Origin: Candidatus Bathyarchaeota archaeon
GTDB lineage: Archaea; Thermoproteota; Bathyarchaeia; Bathyarchaeales; UBA233
Assembly (NCBI GenBank): GCA_004376975.1
Contig: SOJA01000222.1
Location: 1 to 5,424 of the forward strand
DNA length: 5,424 nucleotides
Direction: 5' to 3'
Shown here piece by piece: positions 1 through 5,209 of this stretch. The notes beneath the pieces are model-generated. The model saw only the letters and a list, made by a program, of their open reading frames with translations. It had not been told where the DNA came from and did no database searches. The position numbers and the translations under genes were made by a program. Every line of letters begins with the position of its first letter. The first letter of the stretch is position 1.

Positions 1-1858
1 GGAAGGAGCCAAGGATTGCGCGGCGTATGGCTGGCATGATTTGGGCTGGTCCACGGTGCACAGGGTCTTCATGGAGTTTAACGTCCATTAACTTGATTTT
101 TAAGCCTCTTAACGGTTCTTCGCATAATGGTCCAGCTCCGCATGCCCATCGGAAACCGGCGATAATCATTTCTCTGGCTTCACGAAGGTATTGGACGCTT
201 TTAGTTAGGTCGATAATCATGTTTCTATGCTCCTCCAGTGACCAAACGTTTCTAGCTTGATTTGTCGGCCACTTCGCTTCTCTATATAATATGCTGCCGA
301 TTCGCTTGCGTCCCATTTCTTCTGCGATGTCACCCTTATCAATCATCTTTATTACTTTATCGTCTAAGGGTTCAATTTGTACCCAGAATCTGCTGTGCTT
401 GTTAGGGCTTTTAGCCATAGCTTCTACGCCTTGTTTGGAGACGCTTTCTCTATACACTACTATTGGACGGGAAGTTGTGATTTCTATTCCGCCGCCATAA
501 TCCTTTAGGAACTTTACGGCGATTTCCAGGTGGAGCTCTCCCATTCCGCTTAGCAGGTACTCGCCAGTTTCCTTGTTTACGGTGGTTACAAGGTTTGGAT
601 CTTCGATTGAAAGTCTTTTCATTGCGTCAACTAGACGAGGAAGCTCTCGGGGATGTTTAGGCTCAAGGGCTATTGTTACAACTGGTTCTGAAACATATTT
701 TATGCGTTCGAAGGGGAACATGATGTCTTTTTGTTCAATGTTGGTGAGGGTTTCACCTGCTCTTGCAAGATCAAGTCCCAGCACGGCGGCTATGTTGCCT
801 GCAGTGATTCCGTCAACCATTTCTCTGAAGGCGCCCATGTACATGGAAACCTGTGGTACGCGATAATCTTTCTTTGCGTTAACTAGGTAGACTCTGCTTC
901 CCTTTTTTATCGAGCCTGAAAAAAGTCTGCCTGTTGCAACCAGCCCTGCTTGGGGATCCATCTGAGCAAGTATTATACACATTACGGTTGGACCGTTGTC
1001 ATCGCAGTTCATCATTGCCTGGCCTATTTCCGAGTCCATTTCGCCTTTCCAAACTTTTGGTATACGGTATTTCTGGGCTTCAATGGGGTTAGGCATGTTT
1101 CTTACGACCATGTCAAGTATTGCAGTGTGAAGAGGAAGCATGTCTGGAAGCTTTTCGTATTCGCCCTTCACGTAGGCATCAACAACATCGCTGAATTTCA
1201 CTCCCTTCTGACGAGCCATGCTGAGGGTGAAACCCCACTTGTGAAGAGCTGAACCGAAAGCAACAGTTTCCTTCGCTGGGTCAACCTTCCATTTTTCCTT
1301 AAATTCTGGCTCCCCATAAATGTCAAGTAAGTCGTTAAAGTCACGGATTATACGAACAAATTTCTTCTGAATTTCATCTGGACTAAGCTTTAGCTCCCTT
1401 ATCAGTCGATCCACTTTATTCACGAAAAGAACGGGCTTCACTCTTTCTTCAAGAGCTTGACGCGTAACAGTTTCAGTTTGAACCATAACCTCTTCTACAG
1501 CATCCACAACAACAACTGCACCATCTATGGCTCGCAAGGCCCTTGTCACCTTACCAGTGAAATCCACGTGACCCGGCGTGTCAATCAAGTTGATTACGTA
1601 GGGGTGACCTTCCATCTCGTGCAAAAGTGAAATGTTCGCAGTTTTTATCGTGATTCCTCTTTTCTGTTCCTCTTCCAGATAATCCAGCGCCCGAGCTTTA
1701 CCAGCAATCTTAGGCGACAGCAATCCAGCTTCAGCAAGCAGTGAATCAGTCATCGTTGTTTTTCCATGATCAATATGAGCGATAATGCCTATGTTACGTA
1801 TATCCTGTTTACTGCTCATCAGCTTAAGTAGGGCACCTGTTTGCTTAAACTTCGGCAT
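1..1858 (-). CDS. fusA: Archaeal translation elongation factor 2 (aEF-2), C-terminus cut by the window edge
   Basis: This GTPase drives ribosomal translocation of tRNA and mRNA in the cytoplasm. Seen: 619 codons from ATG at 1858, open to the window edge. The G-domain motifs are in order: G1 AHIDHGKTT (27-35), G2 RGIT (67-70), G3 DTPGH (93-97), G4 NKVD (147-150) and G5 SAL (about 203-205). Later come the domain III stretch GMGELHLEIA and the domain IV loop LHEDPVHRGPAQ. The His at 601 is the residue that archaea and eukaryotes convert to diphthamide, and it separates this protein from bacterial EF-G. The family is about 730 aa, so roughly 110 C-terminal residues are missing. The start is chosen because MPKFKQT... 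matches the usual archaeal N-terminus and has GGAGAT 9 nt upstream. The frame stays open upstream to ATG 1912 and ATG 1978, but those would add non-homologous, Cys-rich residues. Identification is certain; lineage is not. Confidence 0.97.
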   Translation of the reverse strand, partial: MPKFKQTGALLKLMSSKQDIRNIGIIAHIDHGKTTMTDSLLAEAGLLSPKIAGKARALDYLEEEQKRGITIKTANISLLHEMEGHPYVINLIDTPGHVDFTGKVTRALRAIDGAVVVVDAVEEVMVQTETVTRQALEERVKPVLFVNKVDRLIRELKLSPDEIQKKFVRIIRDFNDLLDIYGEPEFKEKWKVDPAKETVAFGSALHKWGFTLSMARQKGVKFSDVVDAYVKGEYEKLPDMLPLHTAILDMVVRNMPNPIEAQKYRIPKVWKGEMDSEIGQAMMNCDDNGPTVMCIILAQMDPQAGLVATGRLFSGSIKKGSRVYLVNAKKDYRVPQVSMYMGAFREMVDGITAGNIAAVLGLDLARAGETLTNIEQKDIMFPFERIKYVSEPVVTIALEPKHPRELPRLVDAMKRLSIEDPNLVTTVNKETGEYLLSGMGELHLEIAVKFLKDYGGGIEITTSRPIVVYRESVSKQGVEAMAKSPNKHSRFWVQIEPLDDKVIKMIDKGDIAEEMGRKRIGSILYREAKWPTNQARNVWSLEEHRNMIIDLTKSVQYLREAREMIIAGFRWACGAGPLCEEPLRGLKIKLMDVKLHEDPVHRGPAQIMPAIRRAILGSF

Positions 1859-1867
1859 GCTCCATAC

Positions 1868-1873
1868 ATCTCC
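1868..1873 (-). promoter_or_regulatory. Shine-Dalgarno of aEF-2
   Basis: GGAGAT on the minus strand lies 9 nt before the ATG at 1858. It decides the start against the in-frame upstream ATGs at 1912 and 1978. The ATG at 1978 has only a purine run directly abutting it. Confidence 0.7.
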
Positions 1874-1900
1874 GCAGTCTCCCTCTTCAGTGTAAAACCA

Positions 1901-1909
1901 ATTAAAAAA
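1901..1909 (-). promoter_or_regulatory. Candidate TATA-like element for aEF-2
   Basis: The minus strand reads TTTTTTAAT here. A start about 25 nt downstream, near 1880, would give a short leader that just includes the Shine-Dalgarno. A competing candidate is CTTTTATC on the minus strand near 2037-2044, which would give a leader of over 150 nt. Neither has a convincing BRE. This is a weak inference from spacing. Confidence 0.25.
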
Positions 1910-2133
1910 CATTACGAACAAAGACTCAGTATAGCACTTTTCACAACTAGACATGTGAAAATACTGCAGAACATCCATCTTCCTCAAGTTTCACCACTGT
2001 GAAGTTCAACCGTGACATTTCAGGCAGAAACGTCAAGATAAAAGGCGAAAAAAACTGGGGGAAGGGTGGCGTTAACCTAAAGTTCAGAGAAAAAAGAGTT
2101 ACTTGGTGCTTGAGAAGAGTTCTTGCAAGATGT

Positions 2134-2434
2134 TTAAGGGATCAGGATCTCGTCGCGCGCGAACACGGTCTTAGTAACATTTCTTGTGATCTCGGTTTTC
2201 TTTATGAACACTACAGCAAACACAACCAAATATGAAACTGCAACCGTAGAGTATAACGCGAGCGCTTGCTAAAAAGGCTGGCGTGTTGGTTGTAACCCGT
2301 CCTATAGTGGTTAGTAATATTGTGTTATTTATTGGACTTTCTTTTGAATTATTTTGTGTTTCGATTTGGTTGTCTTTTTTTTCCTCAGCTTTATTGCGTG
2401 TTTCTTGCTGTTGGTTTTCAGTAGGATTTTTCAT
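2134..2434 (-). pseudogene. Small single-pass membrane protein with a frameshift near 2266
   Basis: The function is not recognised. ATG at 2434 opens a frame whose first 40 or so residues are a Gln/Asn/Lys/Glu-rich hydrophilic segment (MKNPTENQQQETRNKAEEKK...), followed by LLTTIGRVTTNTPAFLA. In the same frame the rest becomes an odd Cys-rich tail ending at 2171. One base away, another frame gives a textbook membrane helix (LALYSTVAVSYLVVFAVVFI), a basic stop-transfer KK and a polar tail ending ARDEILIP, with TAA at 2134-2136. Skipping one base within minus-strand GCAAGCG (2263-2269) joins them into a 99-aa protein: cytoplasmic-type N-domain, one helix at about 58-78, polar C-tail. A real frameshift mutation, a sequencing error or programmed +1 shifting would all fit. 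The Shine-Dalgarno is weak (AAAGGGA). The unshifted reading is an intact 87-aa ORF, 2171-2434. Confidence 0.5.
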
Positions 2435-2533
2435 TTTGATTTTCCCTTTGTAATTAAGGGGGGTTGTGGAATATAAGGGTTGTTCTGTCTTATACTATGT
2501 GTTTATATGTTAGTTTGTTTATTATATTGGTTT

Positions 2534-2537
2534 GGAG
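2534..2537 (+). promoter_or_regulatory. Shine-Dalgarno supporting the GTG start at 2548
   Basis: GGAG lies 10 nt before GTG 2548. The longer alternatives (TTG 2464, ATG 2497) lack a motif at workable spacing: the G-run at 2458-2463 directly abuts the TTG. Confidence 0.4.
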
Positions 2538-2547
2538 ATGGTTTGAA

Positions 2548-2700
2548 GTGCCTAAGATTAGTTTGTATATTCGTACTAGGAAGCAGGGGCAAGGTTGTTA
2601 TATTGCGTCTGTTCCTTTAAAGAAGTTGATTAAGTTGTCTGAGTTTCGTAAGAAGCGTTGGAAGTTTAAGGATGGTTGGTTGATTCTTGAGGCATATTAA
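2548..2700 (+). CDS. Small basic protein of unknown function (50 aa)
   Basis: Not recognised. From GTG 2548 the product begins PKISLYIRTRKQGQGCYIAS and ends WKFKDGWLILEAY. It is basic, with many Lys/Arg residues and beta-strand-like alternation at both ends, so a small DNA- or RNA-binding fold is conceivable but unproven. The same frame is open from TTG 2464 (78 aa). That would add a hydrophobic stretch (MCLYVSLFIILVWRWF) and make it membrane-anchored. I prefer the shorter form because of the GGAG motif. Codons favour T-ending forms such as GTT, TTG, CGT and AAG. It is followed by a T-rich hairpin and lies 64 nt before the next small ORF, in the same orientation. Confidence 0.45.
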   Translation: MPKISLYIRTRKQGQGCYIASVPLKKLIKLSEFRKKRWKFKDGWLILEAY

Positions 2701-2711
2701 TAGAATGTGCT

Positions 2712-2735
2712 ACTACTTTTTTTATTTATAGTAGT
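2712..2735 (+). terminator. Candidate terminator: 6-bp stem with T-rich loop
   Basis: ACTACT (2712-2717) pairs with AGTAGT (2730-2735) around a 12-nt loop. A seven-T run covers 2717-2723. In archaea the T-run alone can terminate transcription. It lies 12 nt after the TAA of the 50-aa ORF. Confidence 0.3.
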
Positions 2736-2764
2736 TAATTGGATTGTTTGTTTAGTTGGAAAAT

Positions 2765-2923
2765 ATGACAAGTAGGAAAAAGAAATTTCGCTTGTGTCCT
2801 TCGCAAGGTAGGAAGGTTGTTTGTGATGGTCTTTGTAATGTTGTCTTTGATGATGATGCAGTTCATATTTGCTCTCTGCGTGAAAGGTCTCTTGATGTGG
2901 TTTTAAATGTTGACGTCGGTTAG
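2765..2923 (+). CDS. Small four-cysteine protein of unknown function (52 aa)
   Basis: Not recognised. ATG 2765 to TAG 2921-2923. The N-terminus is strongly basic (MTSRKKKFRL), followed by a region with Cys at residues 11, 20, 24 and 36 and His at 34, then an acidic run FDDDAVHIC and a Leu/Val-rich end. The Cys/His set could bind zinc, but the spacing matches no family I can name. The Shine-Dalgarno is poor (TTGGAAAAT). The stop codon is formed by the first three bases of the 20-bp direct repeat, so the repeat boundary coincides with the gene end. Codon use is T-rich, like the 50-aa ORF upstream and the last gene in the window, and unlike the beta-helix gene that follows. Confidence 0.42.
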   Translation: MTSRKKKFRLCPSQGRKVVCDGLCNVVFDDDAVHICSLRERSLDVVLNVDVG

Positions 2924-2940
2924 TTATGTTGTTTTGAGGA
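2921..2940 (+). repeat. 20-bp direct repeat, left copy
   Basis: TAGTTATGTTGTTTTGAGGA occurs here and, identical at all 20 positions, at 4545-4564. The match stops at once on both sides. The copies bracket the beta-helix gene. This left copy starts with the TAG stop of the 52-aa ORF and is followed by an alternating GCGCGCGCG run. Confidence 0.85.
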
Positions 2941-2978
2941 GCGCGCGCGTACGTCAGCAATCAATAGAAGATAATTCC

Positions 2979-2992
2979 GGAAATGTTATTTT
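2979..2992 (+). promoter_or_regulatory. Candidate BRE/TATA promoter of the beta-helix gene
   Basis: GGAAAT (2979-2984) fits the archaeal BRE pattern RNWAAW. It is followed by the weak TATA-like TTATTTT (2986-2992). The TATA centre is about 25 nt from the TTG start at 3013, so transcription would begin at the start codon and the mRNA would be leaderless. That agrees with the absence of any Shine-Dalgarno. Confidence 0.35.
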
Positions 2993-3012
2993 GTAGTTAA
3001 ACCATTTAGCTA

Positions 3013-4524
3013 TTGGAAGAAAACAAGTTGCTGAAGAAACTGGTTTCTGAAGTAATGCTTACTACGTTGTTAATAGGCATGGTAACGTTAACATTTAATA
3101 TCAAACCTGTTAAGGCATCTGGAACCATTTACATTAGGGCTGATGGCAGCGTTGATCCCCTGACAGCTCCCATATCCAGCGCTGATAACATTACTTACGT
3201 TTTCACAGACAACATATTTAACAAAACGATTGAGGTTCAGAGAAAAAACACGATAATTGATGGGAATGGACACTTGCTTCAAGGAACAGGGACAGGTCGT
3301 GGATTTTACCTAAATGCGCATGGTGTAACCGTTAAAAGCACGAGAATCATCGGTTTTGGCTATGGCGTTTATTGGAGCGGGGGCTGGCGTCAGAAAATCA
3401 TCAACAACTCGATAAGCTGCACATTTACAGGCATATACATTAACACTGATTTGCTTTGGGGCGACAGCATTATTGGCAACAGAATTTTCGGCAACCGTAT
3501 TGCCATTCATATGGATTCTATGGCATCTGAGGTTGATGTAATCAACAATACAATACGATACAATGACATTGTAGGGATTTGGTTGGATAACTGGTGTGGT
3601 TGTTGGGGTGGAAGAATAGTGGGTAACCTTATTTCAAACAATGGAGCGGGCATTAGGCTTAGATGGGTTATATGCTTTCTCCGAGATAACACCCTGGTAA
3701 ATAATGGTCTGGAAGTTGGAGGATGGTATCCAGAATGTTATGAGCAGGATATTGACTCGTCAAACACGATTAACGGAAAACCCATCTACTACTGGATGAA
3801 CCAGCAGGACAAGACTGTTCCTCTCGACGCTGCATATGTTGCTCTAGTAAACTGCAAGAACATCATAGTGGAGAACCTAACTCTGACGGGAAGTGGTGGA
3901 GTAATCGTAGTTTCGACAACTGATTCAACTATTAGAAACTTAAGTATTTCAAACGATTATTATGGTTTCACGTTGTTGGACTCGGAACGTAACAGAATTT
4001 ACGGCAACAACATTACGGATTGTTGGATTCCAATCATTGGAGGCGATAATGCAGAGAACATAATCTACCATAATAACTTCATAAACAACGGTGAACCGCC
4101 TAGAATTTACGAATCGGAGGATTCGTGGGATATGGGCTATCCATTTGGAGGAAATTACTGGAGCGATTACAATGGAACAGACTTGTATTGCGACGCAAAT
4201 CAAAGCTTTAACGGTAGTGACGGAATAGGTGACACACAATACGTTTTTCCGGACGCATGGAGTGAAACCAACTTTACAGACAGGTATCCCTTGATTGAAC
4301 CTTGGACACCGTCATGGGAACCTATACCTCCATTCTTGACAGGAGATGTGAACTATGACCGGAAAGTGAATATTTACGACATCACCTTCCTAGCTTCAAT
4401 CTACAGATGTAAGGAAGGAGACTTAGAGTGGAATCCCTTTGCAGATTTAGCACAACCATATGGACAAATAGACATTTTTGATCTAGTCACATGCGCAGCG
4501 CACTACGGAGAAACATACCCATAA
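3013..4524 (+). CDS. Secreted right-handed beta-helix (NosD/CASH-like) protein with C-terminal dockerin-like module
   Basis: Predicted extracellular protein of 503 aa. Residues 1-36 form a signal peptide: basic NKLLKKL, hydrophobic VMLTTLLIGMVTLTF, likely cleavage after PVKA. From about 65 to 365, repeated strand-turn units (NTIIDGNGHLL, KIINNSISCTFTGIYI, NNTIRYNDIVGIWL, NRIYGNNITDC) are typical of parallel beta-helix proteins, which often act on or bind polysaccharide. At 379-428 is the NosD-type signature GGNYWSDYNGTDLY ... DGIGDT ... DRYPL. A Pro/Trp linker (429-440) leads to a dockerin-like domain (441-503). Its first loop, DVNYDRKVNIYD, has the calcium ligands at 1, 3, 5 and 12; the second, DLAQPYGQIDIFD, has lost two. 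I see no catalytic motif or membrane anchor. The start is TTG, with TAG in frame two codons upstream; ATG 3055 would destroy the signal peptide. Composition differs from its T-rich neighbours. Substrate and partner are unknown. Confidence 0.88.
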   Translation: MEENKLLKKLVSEVMLTTLLIGMVTLTFNIKPVKASGTIYIRADGSVDPLTAPISSADNITYVFTDNIFNKTIEVQRKNTIIDGNGHLLQGTGTGRGFYLNAHGVTVKSTRIIGFGYGVYWSGGWRQKIINNSISCTFTGIYINTDLLWGDSIIGNRIFGNRIAIHMDSMASEVDVINNTIRYNDIVGIWLDNWCGCWGGRIVGNLISNNGAGIRLRWVICFLRDNTLVNNGLEVGGWYPECYEQDIDSSNTINGKPIYYWMNQQDKTVPLDAAYVALVNCKNIIVENLTLTGSGGVIVVSTTDSTIRNLSISNDYYGFTLLDSERNRIYGNNITDCWIPIIGGDNAENIIYHNNFINNGEPPRIYESEDSWDMGYPFGGNYWSDYNGTDLYCDANQSFNGSDGIGDTQYVFPDAWSETNFTDRYPLIEPWTPSWEPIPPFLTGDVNYDRKVNIYDITFLASIYRCKEGDLEWNPFADLAQPYGQIDIFDLVTCAAHYGETYP

Positions 4525-4538
4525 CAGCGCGTGCTGTT
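4523..4538 (+). other. Short inverted repeat at the end of the beta-helix gene
   Basis: AACAGC (4523-4528) and GCTGTT (4533-4538) form a perfect 6-bp stem around GCGT, overlapping the TAA stop. There is no T-run directly after it. It could assist termination with the hairpin at 4560, or mark a recombination end near the right direct repeat. Confidence 0.4.
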
Positions 4539-4544
4539 GCGTTG

Positions 4545-4564
4545 TAGTTATGTTGTTTTGAGGA
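4545..4564 (+). repeat. 20-bp direct repeat, right copy
   Basis: Identical to 2921-2940. It begins 20 nt after the TAA of the beta-helix gene. Its last bases, GAGGA, form the left arm of the terminator hairpin at 4560-4581. In the left copy the same bases run into GC repeats and form no such hairpin. Confidence 0.85.
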
Positions 4565-4581
4565 TTTTTATCCTCTTTTTT
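4560..4581 (+). terminator. Hairpin plus T6 terminator of the beta-helix gene
   Basis: GAGGAT (4560-4565), loop TTTT and ATCCTC (4570-4575) form a perfect 6-bp stem, followed by TTTTTT (4576-4581). It lies 35 nt after the stop codon of the beta-helix gene. The T-run alone fits archaeal termination; the stem adds a bacterial-like intrinsic shape. Confidence 0.6.
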
Positions 4582-4611
4582 CATGATGTTATTCATATTC
4601 GTTTTTCTTTG

Positions 4612-4785
4612 ATGCTGTGTAAGGCATATATTCAACTGATACCTTTCTTTCTTTGGTGGCTTTGGTTGGGTTTCCCTTATGTATATTTGCAATTTGCTGG
4701 AATTTCATTTATGGCTTTGTTAGTGTTTTATTTTGTGTATGTAGAAATTAAAGGGTTCTGGAATAACAGAAAAACAAAAAAATAG
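4612..4785 (+). CDS. Small membrane protein with two predicted helices (57 aa)
   Basis: Not recognised. From ATG 4612 to TAG 4783-4785. Two hydrophobic segments follow each other closely: IQLIPFFLWWLWLGFPYVYL (residues 7-26) and FAGISFMALLVFYFVYVEI (28-46). The tail is basic (KGFWNNRKTKK), suggesting a hairpin in the membrane with both ends in the cytoplasm. The frame is open back to GTG 4531 (84 aa), but that start precedes the terminator hairpin at 4560-4581, so I prefer the ATG. There is no clear Shine-Dalgarno at either start. T-rich DNA produces Phe/Leu/Val-rich frames by chance, so a fortuitous ORF is possible. Confidence 0.35.
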   Translation: MLCKAYIQLIPFFLWWLWLGFPYVYLQFAGISFMALLVFYFVYVEIKGFWNNRKTKK

Positions 4786-4951
4786 TATGTCGTGGTGTGT
4801 GATGCTGCCATTCATTATATTTTCTTGAATTTTAAGAAATTGCGGTCTGAAGATGTTAAGATTCTATCTGAGGAGTATGAATAAAAGCAATTTCTGGAGT
4901 TTGTTGTAGAAAAAGCTTTATATCGACGTTCGTGTGCAGAGTCTTTTAGGT
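4786..4951 (+). pseudogene. Possible decayed coding remnant
   Basis: Directly after the TAG at 4783 the same frame stays protein-like. It reads YVVVCDAAIHYIFLNF, then KKLRSEDVKILSEEYE, a TAA at 4882-4884, then KQFLEFVVEKALYRRSCAESF and a TGA at 4949-4951. The middle is amphipathic and helix-like. Either two short peptides or a gene broken by stops would explain this. GTG 4792 is the only nearby start and lacks a Shine-Dalgarno. No family is recognised. Confidence 0.22.
4909..4923 (+). promoter_or_regulatory. Archaeal promoter candidate (BRE plus TATA box)
   Basis: GAAAAA (4909-4914) fits the BRE pattern RNWAAW and is followed by CTTTATAT (4916-4923), one of the better TATA boxes in the window. 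Transcription would start near 4945. The transcript could carry the short frame ending at 5107 and, through the structured segment at 5123-5209, the gene at 5211, giving that gene a leader of about 265 nt. Confidence 0.42.
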
Positions 4952-5107
4952 GACGTAATAAATAGGTACGTCGACAATATTGACTCTATACTTGATGGAG
5001 TCCTTAGAACTCACGCAAATCTCAATGCGTGTATGATGCATTGGTCTGTTTTTGAACGTAAGTTAATGCATTTTCCTTTCAAGGATGCATGGAGTGGTTC
5101 TAGTTGA
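4934..5107 (+). CDS. Small hypothetical ORF (up to 57 aa), possibly a gene remnant
   Basis: Not recognised. From GTG 4934 the frame reads QSLLGDVINRYVDNIDSILD ... THANLNACMMHWSVFERKLM and ends AWSGSS, with TGA at 5105-5107. The first half is strongly amphipathic and helix-like. The frame is open upstream to a TAG just before 4910. The GTG precedes the start site predicted from the TATA box at 4916-4923; the alternatives ATG 5033 and 5036 would leave only about 24 residues. It overlaps the remnant at 4786-4951 in a different frame, so the two may be halves of one frameshifted gene. Confidence is low because there is no Shine-Dalgarno and no homologue in memory. Confidence 0.28.
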   Translation: MQSLLGDVINRYVDNIDSILDGVLRTHANLNACMMHWSVFERKLMHFPFKDAWSGSS

Positions 5108-5122
5108 ATTTTTTGGTGGATA

Positions 5123-5182
5123 GAGAGAGAGTTAGGTATCTTTTGGTAGCAACATTCCCTATCACATGCCTTTCTCTCTCTC
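5123..5182 (+). other. Purine/pyrimidine stem-loop in the leader of the last gene
   Basis: GAGAGAGAG (5123-5131) pairs perfectly with CTCTCTCTC (5174-5182). After a T-T by T-T internal loop, AGG (5134-5136) pairs with CCT (5169-5171). The apical loop is about 32 nt. GATAG (5119-5123) and CTATC (5159-5163) offer a mutually exclusive pairing. The segment is non-coding and lies between the TGA at 5107 and the ATG at 5211. It could be a regulatory RNA element or a DNA-level protein-binding or recombination site. Confidence 0.5.
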
Positions 5183-5209
5183 CCACAGTTTTTGTTGAGG
5201 TGGGTTTTT
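5182..5209 (+). promoter_or_regulatory. Hairpin masking the Shine-Dalgarno, followed by T5, before ATG 5211
   Basis: CCCAC (5182-5186) pairs with GTGGG (5200-5204) around a 13-nt loop, and TTTTT (5205-5209) follows. The 3' side contains most of the Shine-Dalgarno GAGGTGG (5197-5203), 7 nt before ATG 5211. This one hairpin could both hide the ribosome site and act as an intrinsic-type terminator. Its 5' arm shares C5182 with the upstream stem and continues that stem's pyrimidine tract, so the two structures may compete. Confidence 0.5.

Larger units (their letters stand above)
1859..2133. other. Spacer between aEF-2 and the broken membrane-protein gene
   Basis: No gene I can support. A plus-strand frame opens at GTG 1999 (78 codons, basic), but it has no Shine-Dalgarno and runs through the antisense of the broken gene. 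Minus-strand frames here are short. The minus strand has a C5 run followed closely by T7 (about 2047-2060), which could act as a weak T-tract terminator for the gene at 2134-2434. Confidence 0.4.

Noticed and set aside
1..1252. Plus-strand frames of 69-100 codons within 27-1252
   Set aside because: They are antisense to aEF-2, which is certain from its GTPase and diphthamide motifs, and they contain no recognisable protein features.
1999..2235. Plus-strand 78-codon frame starting at GTG
   Set aside because: No Shine-Dalgarno, unusual composition, and antisense overlap with the frameshifted membrane-protein gene whose helix is more convincing.
2697..2960. Minus-strand 87-codon frame
   Set aside because: Composition rich in His, Gln and Lys is what antisense of T-rich coding DNA gives; it has no ribosome site and no motif.
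1859..3012. tRNA, rRNA or box C/D RNA genes in the spacers
   Set aside because: Scanned by eye for a T-arm GTTCRA with acceptor pairing and for RTGATGA/CTGA box pairs; none was convincing. The TGATGATG near 2850 has no matching D box.
3088..4239. Minus-strand frames inside the beta-helix gene
   Set aside because: Shadows of a clear 503-aa gene with signal peptide and domains on the opposite strand.
2901..4581. CRISPR array or transposon with terminal inverted repeats
   Set aside because: The 20-mer occurs only twice, 1.6 kb apart, in direct orientation. There are no spacers, no matching terminal inverted repeats and no transposase.
4531..4611. Extension of the small membrane ORF to GTG 4531
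   Set aside because: The start would lie upstream of the hairpin and T6 terminator at 4560-4581 and has no ribosome site at workable distance.
4483..4692. Minus-strand 69-codon frame
   Set aside because: It crosses the terminator, the right direct repeat and the end of the beta-helix gene in antisense; no start signal.
2921..4785. TAG codons read as pyrrolysine
   Set aside because: Read-through at 2921 and 4783 adds only short tails, and nothing else in the window suggests TAG recoding.
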